Source: Ctena decussata
Lineage: Eukaryota; Mollusca; Bivalvia; Lucinida; Lucinidae
Length of the DNA: 64,000 nucleotides
Direction: 5' to 3'
Assembly (NCBI GenBank): GCA_963989385.1
Contig: OZ022501.1
Span: 96,084,979 to 96,148,978 of the forward strand
The notes under the pieces were generated by a model. That model ran no database searches. It worked only from the letters and a program-made list of their open reading frames with translations, and had not been told where the DNA came from. The number at the start of each line of letters is the position of its first letter. Positions within the stretch are counted from its first letter, which is position 1. The translations under genes and the position numbers were made by a program. Shown here piece after piece: positions 12,189-25,800 of this stretch.

Positions 12189-15100
12189 AGAGGGCCATGA
12201 GGCTCTGAATAGCTCACCTGAGTAAAAAGGTAAGCGGTCAAACTAGGACCATCATTTGAACAAACCTGAAATTCTGAAACTGTGAAAATATAAGAGATTC
12301 TGACGAAAGTTCATGAAGATTTGATCAAACAGTGCCCTCCAGAGTGTTTGGACCCGACATGACCCAGTTTCAATCTAGGTCTAGATTTCATAAAGATTAA
12401 CATTCTGACAAAGTTTCATGAAAATTGAATCAAAATTGTGCCCTCTGAAGTGTACACAAGGTTTTTTCTAGTTTGACCTAGTGACCTAGTTTTTGACCCA
12501 ACATGACCCAGTATCAAACTTGCCTTGATTTCATAGACATAAACCATCAGACAAAGTTTCATGAAGTTTGGATCAAAACTGTGCTCGCTAGAGTGTACAC
12601 AAAGCTGATCTAAGATCTTACCAGTGACCTAGTTTTGACTTGACATGACTGGGTTTCAAATCTGGCCTAGATTTTTTAAAGATAAACATTCAGACAAAGA
12701 TTCTTAGAGATTGGATTAAGATTGTGCCCTCTAGAGTGTATACTAGGTTTTTAGCTCACCTGAGCCAGAGGCTCCGGGGGAGCTTATAGTATGGTCAGGC
12801 TCCGTCGTCCGTCCGTCGTCCGTCCACAATTTCAAACGACTTCTCCTCTGAAACCCCTGGGCCGATTGTAACCAAATTTCATATAGAGCCTCCTGGGACC
12901 TTAGGAACAAAAAAATTGTTCAAGCAGTCCTGGTCACATGACCAACATGGCCGCCATGCCCATATATGGTAAAAACCTAAAAAAAATCTTCTTCTCCAGA
13001 ACCAGTAGGCCGATGGCCTTGAAACTTGGTATGTAGCATTGGGTATGGGAGTACTACCAAGATTGTTCAAATTATGACCTTGGGTTGACCTTGACCTTTT
13101 TTACGGTAAGGTCAAATTTGCTTCCTTGTGCTTTTATATGGCAAAATGCTAGAACATAAGATATCTTGGAAACTGTTGAAGATTTTAGGCTAAAAATTGG
13201 TATCTACAGTCATCTTAATGAGTACATGAAGATTTATGAGTAAAAGAGGTCAAGGTCATTCTTTGACCTTTGACCTAGAACTTTCATATTTTGACAATTC
13301 CAAACAATCTCCTCAAAAGCCCCTGGGCCAATTGAAACCAAATTTCATATAGAGACTCCAGGAGTTGAGGGAACAAAAACTTATTCATACGGTCAAGGTC
13401 ACATGACCAACATGGCCACCACACCCATATATGGTAAAAACCTTTAAAAATCTTCTTCTCAAGAAACAATTGACCGATGGCCTTGAAACTTGGTATGTAG
13501 CTTTGGGTACTCAAGTACTGTCAAGATTGTTCAAATTATGACCATGGGTTGACCTTGATCTTTTTTACGGCAAGGTCAAATATGGGAAAATGCTAGAACA
13601 TAAGATTTCATGGAAAGTTTTGAAGAGATATGCCTAAGAATTGGTATATACAGTTATCTTAATGAGTACATGAAGATTTGTGAGTACTAGAGGTCAAGGT
13701 CTTTCTTTGATCTTTGACCCAGAACTCTCATATTTTGAAAATATCAAACAATCCCCTAAAAAACTGAGCCAATTGTAACGAAATTTCATATAGAGCCTCC
13801 AGGGATTGAGGGAATCAAAATTTGTTCAAACAGTCCGGGTCACATGACCAACATGGCCACCAGGACCATATATGAAAAAACCTATATAAATCTTCTTCTC
13901 CAGAACCAATTGACTGATGGCCTTGAAGCTTGGTATGTAGCATTGGGAATTCCAGTACTATCAAGATTGTTCAAAATAATGACCTTGGGTTGACCTTGAC
14001 TATTTTACTGCAAGGTCAAATGTGGGAAAATGCTAGAACATAAGATTTCATGGAAAGTTTTGAAGATTATGCCTAAAAATTGGTACAGTCATCTTAATGA
14101 GTACATGAAGATTCATAAGTACAAGAGGTCTTAAGGATGGCCTTAGACTAACTTACCCTAGAGTACTGAGGCTGAATGGACCCAGGTGAGCTACAGGACC
14201 AATGGTCCTCTTGTTTTTAATATTTGACCTAGTGACCTAGTTTTTGACCCAACCTGACTCAGTTTCAAAGTTGGTCTAGATTTTAAATTAATATTCTGAC
14301 AAAGTTTCATGAAGTTTGGATCAAAACTGTGCCCTCTAGAGTGTACACAAGGGTTTTCTAAGATTTGACCTAGTGACTTTGTTTTTGAACCAACATGCTC
14401 CAGATTCAAATCTGGCCTAGATTTTATAAAAGATTAACATTTTGACAATTTTTTATGAAAACTGGATTGAAACTCAGCCCTTTAGCATGTACACAAGGTT
14501 TTTCCAAGATTTGCACTAGTGACCTAGTTTTTTTCTCAACATGACCAAGTCTCAAACTTGGCGTAGATTTCATGGAGATAAACATTCTGACAAAGTTTCA
14601 TAAAGTTTGAATTTATACAAGGTTTTTCTTAAATTTGACCTAGTTTTTACCTGACATGAGCCCATTTCAAACTTGATTTAGATTAGATAACGATTAACAT
14701 TCTGACAGAGTTTCATAAAGATTGGATCAAAACCTCTGCTAAAGTAAACACACAGTTTTCCTAAGATTTGCCCCAGTAACCTAGTTTTTGACTCTACATG
14801 ACCCAGTTTCACACATGCCCTATATTTCATAGAGATAAAGATTCTGGCAAAGTTTCATGAAGATAGGATCAAAACTGTGCCCTCCAGGGTGTATAAAAAG
14901 ATTTTCTAAGATTTGAACTAGTGACCTTGTTTTTGACCTGACACGACCAAGCTCTAAACTTGGCCTACATATTATAAAGATAAAGATTCTGACAAATTTT
15001 CATGAAGATTGGATCAAAACGGTCCCCTCTAGGGTGTATAAAAGGTTTTTCTTAGATTTGACCTAGTGACCTAGTTTTTGACCCGCCATGGCCCAGTTTC

Positions 15101-15516
15101 ATACTTTGTCTAGATTGAATAAAGATAAACTATCTGACAAAGTTTCAAGAAGACTGGACTAAACTGTGCCTGCCAGAGTGTATGCACTTTTTTTCTAAGA
15201 TTTGACCTAGTGACCTAGTTTTGATCAAACATGACCCAGTTTCAAACTTGGCCTAGATTTTATAAAGATTAACATTCTGACAAAGTTTCATGAAGATTTA
15301 AGAAAACTGCCCCCTCCAGAGTGTACACAATGTTGTTGTTTTTTAGATTTGACCTGGTGACCTAGTTTTTTACCCAACTTGACCCAGTTTCAGTCTTGTC
15401 CTAGATTTGATTAACATAAACTTTCTGACAAGATTGGGTCAAAACCGTGCCCTCTAGAGTGAACACAAGCAAAAGTTGACAGACGACATTGAGCACTTCG
15501 TGCTCAGGTGAGCTAA
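12189..15516 (-). mobile_element. pearl-like element, ~145-bp units, interrupted
   Basis: Ends with the inverted pair 'agctcacctgag' (12210) and CTCAGGTGAGCT (15503-15514), the latter beside the small hairpin GAGCACTTCGTGCTC (15491-15505). The core repeats 'gacctagtgacctagtttttgac', 'tttcatgaagattggatcaaa' and 'gtgccctctagagtgtacacaa'. The core is split by a second element at 12750-14217. Related arrays in inverse orientation lie at 19735-20277 and 25560-26800. Confidence 0.65.
12750..14217 (-). mobile_element. second pearl-like element nested in the first
   Basis: Begins 'agctcacctgagcc' followed by a hairpin and (CCGT)n at 12806-12830, contains three ~480-bp units ('ttcaaacgacttctcc', 'ggtcacatgaccaacatggcc', 'aggtcaaggtcattctttgacc') and ends 'caggtgagctacaggacc...ggtcctcttgttttt'. 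On both sides the host repeat unit resumes, showing insertion into a T run without an obvious target duplication, as Helitron-type elements do. Confidence 0.65.
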
Positions 15517-15519
15517 AAA

Positions 15520-16620
15520 TAAAGTATTATAAACAAGTCTTTGAAGTGTGTATGAATCTGTTCAAAAGGGCAAAAAAGGACAAATTAGCTAGCCTATAAG
15601 ACAGAGAGAAAATTCAGAGTTTGTGACTGTATCAGTGAAGTTTTATGAAAATATCCCAGAGGAGGAGTTTATAGCCAAGGCTTGAAATTTTAAAAAGGCA
15701 GAGTGAAGAGAGTGATATTTCTTAACTACTTATTGATGACATTATCTTCTCATAGGGAGGAATAGCCCAGATAAAAAGTTAGGCTAGAGCATATAGCTCA
15801 TAAACTAAATATGAGAAGCAGAGTTGCCTTTCATGTTCAAGACATTTTGTTTCTGTAAGTTAAATGCATATGTGAAGTTTCAAGGACTGAAGAGATATAT
15901 CCTGGGTGTAAAATTTTCCATGGGCAGATAACTCAAAAATTCAGTGACTGAGAGCTCACATGACTTTCTTATTTATGCTACCAAGAGTTGTCTTTCTTAT
16001 TTATGAAACATTATCTTTATAAGATGATTGCATGCAAATATTAGTAAAAGTTAAGAAACTGTAGCCTTGACAAGGGCAGATAACTCAGAAATAAAGAGAT
16101 CAATAGCTCTGTTTCTTATGCCTGACATCCCAGCAGGCACAGAGCATTGGATCAACATTGAGTTAAAGTTGATTGAATGTCATGACATTAAATAAATGTT
16201 GATTGATCCAGTTTGTGTGCCTAGTGGGATATCTTTTGAAGATGAATGCATCAGTAAAGTTATTTTGTTTTCATGAAAATGTACCAAAGGACTGAGAAAA
16301 TGATAGCCTAGCCTAGGTGTGAAATGCTGCCAAGGGCAGATAGCTTAAAAGTTTAATTATTGATCTATGAAGTTTCATGAAAATACACTGAATTCCAAAG
16401 CAGTATTAATAAAGGAGCCGTTGTTCTGACATACAAGATATTTGGCAAGGGTGGACAACTCATAAATATTAAGAGACTAAGAGTCATCTTTCTTATTCTA
16501 GACATTTTGTCTTAGAAAGCTTATTGCATCAGCGAAGTTTCAAAAAAAAAATTTCACAGGAATGAGGAGCCTGAAATTTGCCAAGGGCAGATAACATATT
16601 TTTTCCATTAAATATTATCT
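15520..16620. repeat. degenerate tandem repeats; no gene
   Basis: Diverged units of roughly 150 bp with 'caagggcagataactcaaaaa', 'tttcttattctagacattttgtct' and 'gaagtttcatgaaaat'. A palindromic MITE with 'ggatcaacattgagttaaag' and its complement sits at 16126-16240. Confidence 0.5.
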
Positions 16621-16636
16621 TTCTAATTACTATATA

Positions 16637-16712
16637 TGTATGAAAATAATAATAATGATAATAATAATAATTATAAGAATAATAATAATGAATTATCATG
16701 AGAATAATAATG
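16637..16712. repeat. AAT/ATT microsatellite
   Basis: Imperfect (AAT)n tract about 110-180 bp upstream of the BSDC1 start codon. It makes the Tyr-rich reverse frame at 16529-17041 look longer than chance. Confidence 0.8.
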
Positions 16713-16820
16713 TTTAACAAACTGGATTGGTGTTTCAATTTTGTTAGAAAGTGAGATAGGTTTCCTGCTAGAAGGAAAAGTTCAATATATGCGGGGAACC
16801 AATATCCAAAAACATCAACA

Positions 16821-16837
16821 ATGGCTGAAGGAAATAG
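16821..16837 (+). CDS. BSDC1: BSDC1 coding exon 1 (17-nt start exon)
   Basis: Encodes MAEGN plus two bases of a Ser codon. The ATG has AACA before it and G at +4, a good initiation context, and a GTTTGT donor follows. The split codon AG|C joins exon 2 exactly in phase and reproduces the family N-terminus (human also begins MAEG). It is much too short for automatic ORF finding. Confidence 0.82.
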
Positions 16838-19800
16838 GTTTGTGAAGTTGTCAAAATAGACGCAGTTTTTCGGCTTACTAATCAATGAAATCGTGCCAGT
16901 ATCTGTGACAACAATCAATACAAACTTTGTGCATTTCTTTTGTTTTAATTTTGTAAACCGCAAACTCGTTAGAGAGGAAAAGAAAGCTTGACACAAATGC
17001 CAGAATGACAGCAGTGCATTGCAGGCATTGCCGCATTTCACTCACTGACTCATTCAGTCTTGTAAGCTCGTAGGAGTTTGTTTTGTTTACTCTCTCTGAA
17101 CTACACTACTTTAGCGTTTTTCCGGTTCCAATAGTTTGGCAAGGGTCCATAGAAATACCGGAACGCACCAAAACACCGGAATGCACCTGTAATTACCGGA
17201 ACGCACTATGATAATAGGATTTTCCTTTACCGTTGAGCCACTTGGGGAACGTCGACAGGAGAATTAAACTTAACTGAACTGAATTTGTGTGTGGTTTTAG
17301 GCCTGGAATATTATTGTATGTCATTATTGAGTGGATAATAAATTGGATTTCAATTTGATTTACGAATTACAGAAAAAAAAGTCTACTGGTAATAATGCTT
17401 TCCTGTTCAGGAATAGCAGAGAGTGTATGTAAAGAAGAATTGTGTCTGTTCTGGTGTCTTTTTTGCTGGTCAGAAATCATCATTATGCGCTCTTTAATTA
17501 TTCAAGGGATCATACAAGAAAAAGAAATTGTCTTGAATGCATTTTATGATCATTGACACTGAAATGGAATGTAGCACAGACTAAAGAAGTGTCCAACTGG
17601 CCACACAACGTTGAATCCTGTAACAAAATAGGGCTCAAATAACGCTTTTCACTAAATGAGCACTTCACAAACCAATATCTGTACGGGAAAACCCTATATT
17701 GATAGTGCGTTTCGGTAATTACAGGTGCGTTCCGGTGTTTTGGTGTGTTCCGGTATCTCTATGGACCGGTTTGGCAATTAATAAATGTCTGCCAGATGGT
17801 ACCTAGTAGAAATCTGTCAAGTCTGGTTTATTAGACCCCTGTTCAATTTGAAATAACAATATGAAATAAATATTATTGTAGGTAAGAAAAATAATCAGTC
17901 ATTGGTCTCCAACGCAGACAGGGAAATCCCAAATGAGGGCACACAGGGTGTGTTGGAAACTAAGCTTGCCGAGTTTTTGAAATACCACTTTGTGCCCGAA
18001 ACTTGGCAAGCTTCATTTTCGACACACCCTGTTTGCCCGCATTTGGGATTTCCCTATCCACATCGGAGACCAGTGATAGATTCTACTTGTCTCAACTTAA
18101 GGTGCATGGGTCGACTATTTTGTTTTACCTCAGTGTGAATTTTGTAGAAGAACTGCTCCCATCAGGCTTCCAGTGTCGGTCATTATTTCACTAGCATGAC
18201 TTGTGTTCCTCTGATGCTTGCATGTCCATCAGGCTGGTAGCTATTGTACCCAGCAGGATGTAGAGTTTCTGGTCCATAACAGCTCAGTGTATTTTAGGTT
18301 TTAAACTAAGTCAGATAATCTTTTTCAGCAAAGAAGAGAGCTATGGTAGCTGGTTTGGAGGCCTGCTCGCAGCAGCAAAAGAAAAGGTTTGTTGTGCAAC
18401 TTGTTAATCTTCCAACATCTATACCTGGTAAACACCAGTCGGCCACTCACTACAGTTCCCATGTAGATGAATATATTGACAAAAAATTAACTTAGGGTGC
18501 TCTCATAGGTCCTTACACCACAGGCACTTGAAGTTCTATGCTATGAAACATATTTCAATGCCGCTAAACATCTAGGCTATGAGCCATTTTGAAGAAATGG
18601 CCAGGTGTGCAAGCTTGTGTTCGACTCCATTACGATCTCCAATTTCTGGTGTATCAGCGTCGCACAGCAACGTCAACAGGTTCTATTACGGGAAAAATGA
18701 AGTGATTCTGCAGATAACGATCCTCTTAAATGTACAGCTTCCTACTTTAACCTACCATCAAATAACAAAATCGCTGATCAGACTGTAAGGATGTGCAAGC
18801 TAATCTGCATCTTTGTTCTTCGGAAAGTTAGTACATGTAGGCCTCAGTCAACATATGAAAATTTTACGCCAATGTTACTGCGTAGTTTTGACGTTGTTGA
18901 CACGAACACCATGACGTCATTTTGATCATGTTTGTTTCAAATTTTTACTCGTAATAAACGTTTTGACCGAAATTAGGACAAACAAATATTGTAAATACAT
19001 GGAAACAGTGATATACAATGACATTGGTCATATCTAAAAGAGTAATTGAATGATTTCGCTGATGTGTGATTTTCAAAGCAGACAAGCACATGCTCAACTT
19101 TGGCGCAGCACAGTAAACCGGAAACTGGACACCGTAATGGTGACGAGGTTTTGTGGTAAATTTTGAATTCAGGATTACAGCACTGCATAAACCATAACTG
19201 AACAAATTTATCATGTTTGTAGATACATTTTGAAACGATGTTTACAGGTAAGAAGTTTGCTTTTGTTGTGATGTTTCTAACTGGCAGTTTTAGCAGTCAA
19301 AAAAAATTGAGGCATTTTTGCTTGCATTCCTGGCCAATTCTTACGAAATGACCTATAGACTGTGTCAAGTATGAAGGATTTGAGGGGGGTTTTGAGCATA
19401 GAACTTTAAGCGCCTGTGCTTACACTAGCAATCCCTTTCAAAGTCCTTTGGCCATAGAATCTGTAAGATTCTGATAACACTATTTATTTATCTACCGATA
19501 AACATTTTTTGGAAACAGTTTAACAATTTTAATAGTCTGATAAACTAAACATTTTTTATTTATCTGAACAGTTTTTGAAACAATTTAATAGCTGCTGTTT
19601 TTGGTTAAATTTGGATATTTAAATTTTTTGGTGTTGACAATTTTGATATTTTTCTTTTAGCACCAAGTACATATATTGTGGAATCTCATTAAAACTGCAG
19701 CCTAAACATGAATGAGATTTTCAAAAAAATGGGTTGGGGTTGATCAAATCTTAATGAAACTTTGTCAGAATGTTTATCTTTATGAAATCTAGACCAAATT

Positions 19801-22800
19801 TGAAACTTAGCCATGTCATATCAAAAACTAGGTCACTAGGTCAGATCTTAGAAAAACCATATGAACGCTCTAGAGGGCACGGTTTTGCTCCAATCTTCAT
19901 GAAACTTTGTCTGAATGTTTATCTCCCAACAAATCTAGACCAAGGGTGCAGCTGGGTCATGTCAAGTAAAAAACTAGGTCAAACCCTAGAAAAAACATTT
20001 TGTACACTCTAGAGGGCACAGTTTTGATCTGATATTCATGAAACTTTGTCAGAATGTTTATATCCAAGAAATCTAGACCAAGTTTGAAACTGGGTCATGT
20101 TGGGTCAAAAACTAGGTCATTAGGTTAAATCTTATAAAACCGAAGAAGCACAGTAAAGGGTTCATGTTCCATTGAATCTTTATGAAACTCTGTGTGTCGT
20201 ACGTATGGATGTCTCTGAGGTTAAGTTCACAGGATACTCAGGTGAGGGATCCAGGGCCATCATGGCCCTCTTGTTTTTTATGCCCCCAACTTCGGAGAAG
20301 TTGAGGGGGCATATTGGTTTGGGCCTGTCCGGCCGGCCGTCCGTCCGTCCGTAACGCTTTTGGCAGCTGGGAAACTCAAGAACCACATATGCTACGATCT
20401 TGAAATTTTATATGTGGCATGTACATGAAAAATAAGCGGACCCGTTTTTTTTCTTTTTTCCGCAGGTCACGTATGTCCAGAGTTAAGCCCCTTTTTTGAC
20501 TTAATCTATGGAACCTTGTGAACAAAATATCTTGAGAACCCCTGATGCTAGGACCGTGTAATTTTGCAGGAAGACATTGCCCAAGGTGTAGATGATCTGA
20601 TTAACTTTTGAAAAAAATTTGTTAATTTTTGACCGAGTTATGCCCCTTTTTCAACTTAGTGCATTGTAAGCCTATGGAACCTTGTGAACAAAATATCTTG
20701 AGAACCCCTGATGCTAGGATCGTGTAATTTTGCAGGAAGATATAGCCCAAGGTGTAGATGACCTGATTAACTTTTGAAAAAAATTCATGAATTTTTGACC
20801 GAGTTATGCCCCTTTTTTGACTTTGTGCATTGTAAGCCTATGAAACTTTGTGAACAAAATATCTCGAGAACCCCTGATACTAGGATCATGATTTTTTTGC
20901 AGGAAGATATTGCCCAAGGTGTAGATGACCTGATTAACTTTTGAAAAAAAAATCATAAATTTTTGACCAGGTTAAGCTCTTTTTCGACTTAGTGCATTGA
21001 AGCCCATGGTACAAAGGTACCCTAACATATGGTCAAGAATGGTAAAAGATAGGAACTTGAAACTTTCTACACATGATCAGTATGGAAAATAAGCGAACAA
21101 GTGTTTTTCTTTTTTCCGCCGGTCATGTAGTTCCAGAGTTATGCCCCTTTTTCGACTTAGCCTGTTGAACCTTGTGAACAAAATATCTCAAGAACCCCTG
21201 ATGCTAGGATCATGGCTTTATGCAGGATGACATTTCTCAAGGTGTAGATGACCTGATTAACTTTTGAAAAAAAAAATGTGAATTTTTGACTGAGTTATGC
21301 CCCTTTTCAACTTAGTGCATTGTTAGCCTAAGTTAACAAAATATCTTGAGAACTCCTGATGCTAGGATCATAATTTTTTTTGCATGAAGATATTGCCCAA
21401 GGTGTGGATCACATGATTAACTTCCGAATTTTTTTTTTAATTTTTCACTGAGTAAACCCCTTTTTCGACTTAGTGCATTGACGCCTATGGTACAAAGGTA
21501 CAAGTATTATGGGATGAACCTTCTTTAGAGACAAGCATATGGTTGGGGGCATAGTGTTTCATAAACACATTTTCTAGTTTAATTACGGTCTCTGTCTTTT
21601 AGGAACAAAAGTTTTTAGCTCACCTGTAAGAAAGTACAGGAAGAGCTATTGCATCAGCTTCCGCATCCATGCCCTTAAAGTTATCAGACATAAAGTTTTA
21701 GTTGAAGGTTTTTTTTTGGTGATAATTTAGGCTCTGTCAGATGAGCTATCCTGTATGTGGACAGGTCTTGATTTTACATTGCAGTCAGAGAAAGCCTTCG
21801 AGATGGTGTGTAATGACTTGGACGAGTTTACCTGTACTATGCAGAAAGATACGAAAAAGGTGGTGGACCAGACTAAAGAAACGTTAAAGGTATGCTGTCC
21901 TCATTTCTGTATGGCTTAAAGCCTTTAACCTTTGCTGTAGTCTTGGCTTGTGAAGATGCTCTCATTGACAGGTGAATGTTAGACCAGTCTTCACCCATAT
22001 ATTATTAACAATTCCGGAGCTGAAATTTGGGAACTATTTAGAATATAGAGCTATGCAGATTGGTTTTACTTTTGATACTTAGAGAGCACAATAATTTTTT
22101 CAAAGGGACAAAAAATAAGAGTTGCTGGTGATTGTGTCATTTTTTTATACCATTTAAGAAAATAGATATTTCCTGTATTAAACTGCATGGTAAATGTTGA
22201 ATTCAGAACGCAGCTTTATTTGGCTACCATGTTTGTTATACCCCACCACACGTTAGTGGCAAGGTATTATGTTTTCCCACTGGCTGTCCGTATGCCTGTC
22301 TGTCCATCCGTCGTACGTACGTCTGTCCGTCTGTCCGTCCGTGAGCACTTTGTTTCCGTTCGATAACTTGTTTTACTATAAGATGAGGTTCCCATCCAGA
22401 ATAATCCCAGGCATTTAAATCAGTATTATGTAATTGTGCTGTAAGATGGGTTTTCCTTTCCAAAACAACCCCAGAAATCTAGATCCATCTTATAAGATGG
22501 ATCTAGATTCTTGGCATTGTTATGGAGGGGGGAACCCCAACCTTATAACTGAATAAATTCAGTTTTCTATAATCAGAAGTTCATTTTTATATCAGAGTGA
22601 CGAGAGCAATAAGAAGGCTACAGACAAGATTAAGACTGGCTTCCATTACCTGATGGATGGAATAACTAAGGCTTTGACAGTGGACCCAGAAGATACCTCA
22701 CCCCCTAAGGGTCAACCAACACAACCTGATGGCAGTCTCTTTGATAGATCTAAGGTAATACCATAGCTTCACATATTTCTTTTTCTGGGAGCTTAGAATT

Positions 22801-25800
22801 TTTTAGCTCCCTTGCAGTACAAAATACAAGACAGCTAAAGCAGTCACTTGGTGAAAGTGTCCCACCTAATATTGAAGTTTTCGATTAAAGTTTTGTCTGC
22901 TGGGCAAACAGGATCAAGCAAGCCATCCTTTAAGCAGAAGTTCTTGTAATATTTTCCTTGTAACTCAACAGAAAACATAATTATGTCCCCCCACCAAAGG
23001 TGAGGGGGGACATATTGTTTTCAGTGCAGTTCCCGGTGCGTTGGCGTCGGCGTCCCACTCTTGTATGCGGGATATCTCTTGAACCAATTGATGGAATTTC
23101 ACCAAACTTCCATGGATATATCATTGGGACAAGGTTAAGAGCTGATTAGATTTTGGTGACCTTGACCTCATTTTCAAGGTCACTGGAGAAGTTAAATGGT
23201 GTGAAAATTTCTTGTATGCACAATATCTCCTGAACCAATGGATGGAATTTCACCAAACTTTTATGGATATATCATTGGGACAAGGTTAAGAGCTGATTAG
23301 ATTTTGGTGACCTTGACCTCATTTTCAAGGTCACAGGAGAACTTAAATGGTGTGAAAATTTCTTGTATGCACAATATCTCCTGAACCAATGGATGGAATT
23401 TCACCAAACTTTTATAGATATATCATTGGGACAAGCCTAAGAGCTGATTAGACTTTGGTGACCTTGACCTCATTTTCAAGGTCACAGGAGGACTTTAAAG
23501 GCGTGAAAATTTCTGGTATGCACAATATCTTCTGAACCAATGGGTGGAATTTCACCAAACTTACATGGATATATCATTGGGACAAGTTTAAGAGCTGATT
23601 ATATTTTGGTGACCTTGACCTCATTTTCAAGGTCACTGCAGGACTTAGCTGACAATTTCTTGTACCCACGATATCTCTTGAACCAATGGATGGAATTTCA
23701 CCAAACTTGCATGGCTACATCATTGGGACAGGTTTAAGAGCTGAGAAGATTTTGGTGACCTTGACCTAATTTTCAAGGTCACTGACAGACTTAGATGACA
23801 ATTTCTTGTAACCACTATATCTCCTGAATCAATGGATGGAATTTCATTAAACTTGCATAGATACATCATTAGAACAAGCTTAAGCGCTGGTTAGGTTTTG
23901 GTGACCTTGACCTCATTTTCTAGGTCACTGGAGGACTTAGATGGCAGTTTCTTGTACCCATGATATCTCTTGAACCAATGGATAGAATTTCACCAAACTT
24001 GCATGGATACATGATTGGGACAGGTTTAAGAGCCTATTAGATTTTGGTGACCTTGACCTCATTTGCAAGGTCACTGGAGGGCTTAGATGACAATTTCTTG
24101 TACCCACTATATCTCTTGAACCAATGGATGGAATTTCACCAAAACTTGCATGGATACATCATTGGGACAAGTTTAAGAGCTGATTAAATTTTGGTGACTT
24201 GACCTCATTTTCAAGGTCACTGGCGGACTTAGATGACAATTTCTTGTACTCACTAAATCTCCTGAACCAGTGGATGGAATTTCACCAAACTTGTATGGAT
24301 ACATCATTGGGTCAACTTTCAGAGCTGATTAAATTTTGATGACCTCGACTTCATTTGCAAGGACATAGTCATCTATGAAGGATATCTTTAGAACCAGTTG
24401 ATGGATTTTCTCCAAACTTGCCTAATATTTTAATTGCACAGGTTTTTTATTCTTAAGGGGGGATTGGAAATGGGCTGGTGGGGGGACATCAGTTTTTCTC
24501 TGAAAAACATTTCTAGTTGAAAGTTACTTTCCTTCAGTGAGTTCAGTCTGCTTATTTGCTTACTTGATTAAAACCTAGTGTAATTTCATGAATCCAGAAT
24601 ATACAAATTTGCAACCACTAGTGAAAGAGCCCATAATAGTGGTTTCATATACAGTGTACTTAGATTTTGATCTACATGTACTATGATAATTTGGGGTGGT
24701 ATGAGATCAGCTCTGATATGATATTATCACGTGTGTATTTAGAATGACCGCTGTGATAATTTTAGTATTGTTTCTCAGGTATAATAGCTTTCATTGTTTT
24801 CAGGCAAGAATACATGCAATCCAGGTGGATACTGGGACATACCTGCATGAGCCAAGTGGTCCACCAGAGCAGTTTGCTGATTGGCTGAAATCATTTGACC
24901 TTGACTCTAAGAAAGGAGACATTTCAGATCTTCTGATAAGTATGGTGGAAGTAAGATCGCTGTATGCTACATTGGTAAGAAATAAATACTTTATAAACTG
25001 TACATGTGTCAGATTTTCTTTATCATTTTTAGCTCACCTGAGCACGAAGTGCTCAAGTTGAGCTTTTGTGATCGATATTTGTCCGTCGTCCGTCCATCCG
25101 TCGTCAACAATTTCTTCAAACGACATCTCCTCCTAGACCAGTAGGCCAATTTCAAAATAATTTCACACAAATGTTTCTGTTATAGCCCTGAACCAAAATT
25201 GCTTAAATGGTCCCGCTCCGCTGAACAAAATGGCCGCCAGAGCTAAAAATAGAAAAACCTTTAATCGACATCTTCTCTGAAGCCAGTGGCTCGATTTCAA
25301 AAAAATTTCACAGAAATGTTTCACTCATGGCCCTGAACTAAAATTGCTAAAACGGTTCCACTCCGCTGAACAAAATGGCCGCCAGAGCTAAAAATAGAAA
25401 TCTAAAAATAGAAAAACCTTTAAACGACATCTCCTCTGAAGCCAATGGCTCGATTTCAAAATAATTTCACAGAAATGTTTGACTCATGGCTCTTAACAAA
25501 ACTTGCTAAAACGGTTTCGCTTGGTTGAACAAAATGGCCGCCAGAGTTAAAAATAGAAATAAATCTTAGACTGACACAGAGGGCACAGTTTTAACCCAGT
25601 CTTCATGAAACTTTGTCAGAATGTTTATCTTAATGAAATCTAGACCAAGTTTGAAACTGGGTCTTGTGGGGTCAAAAACTAGGTCACTAGGTCAAATCTT
25701 AGAAAAACCTTGTGTACACTCTAGAAGGCACAGTTTTGACCCAATCACCATGAAACTATATCAGAATGTTTATCTTAATAAAATCTAGACCAAGTTTGAA

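Noticed and set aside
16529..17041. 170-codon reverse frame with a Tyr-rich stretch
   Set aside because: The Tyr run comes from the AAT microsatellite, there is no domain, and it overlaps the supported BSDC1 start exon on the other strand.
22981..24517. Tandem array considered as a CRISPR-like or satellite locus
   Set aside because: Units are ~151 bp with no short conserved repeats and unique spacers, and hairpin ends identify a dispersed pearl-type element in a eukaryotic intron.
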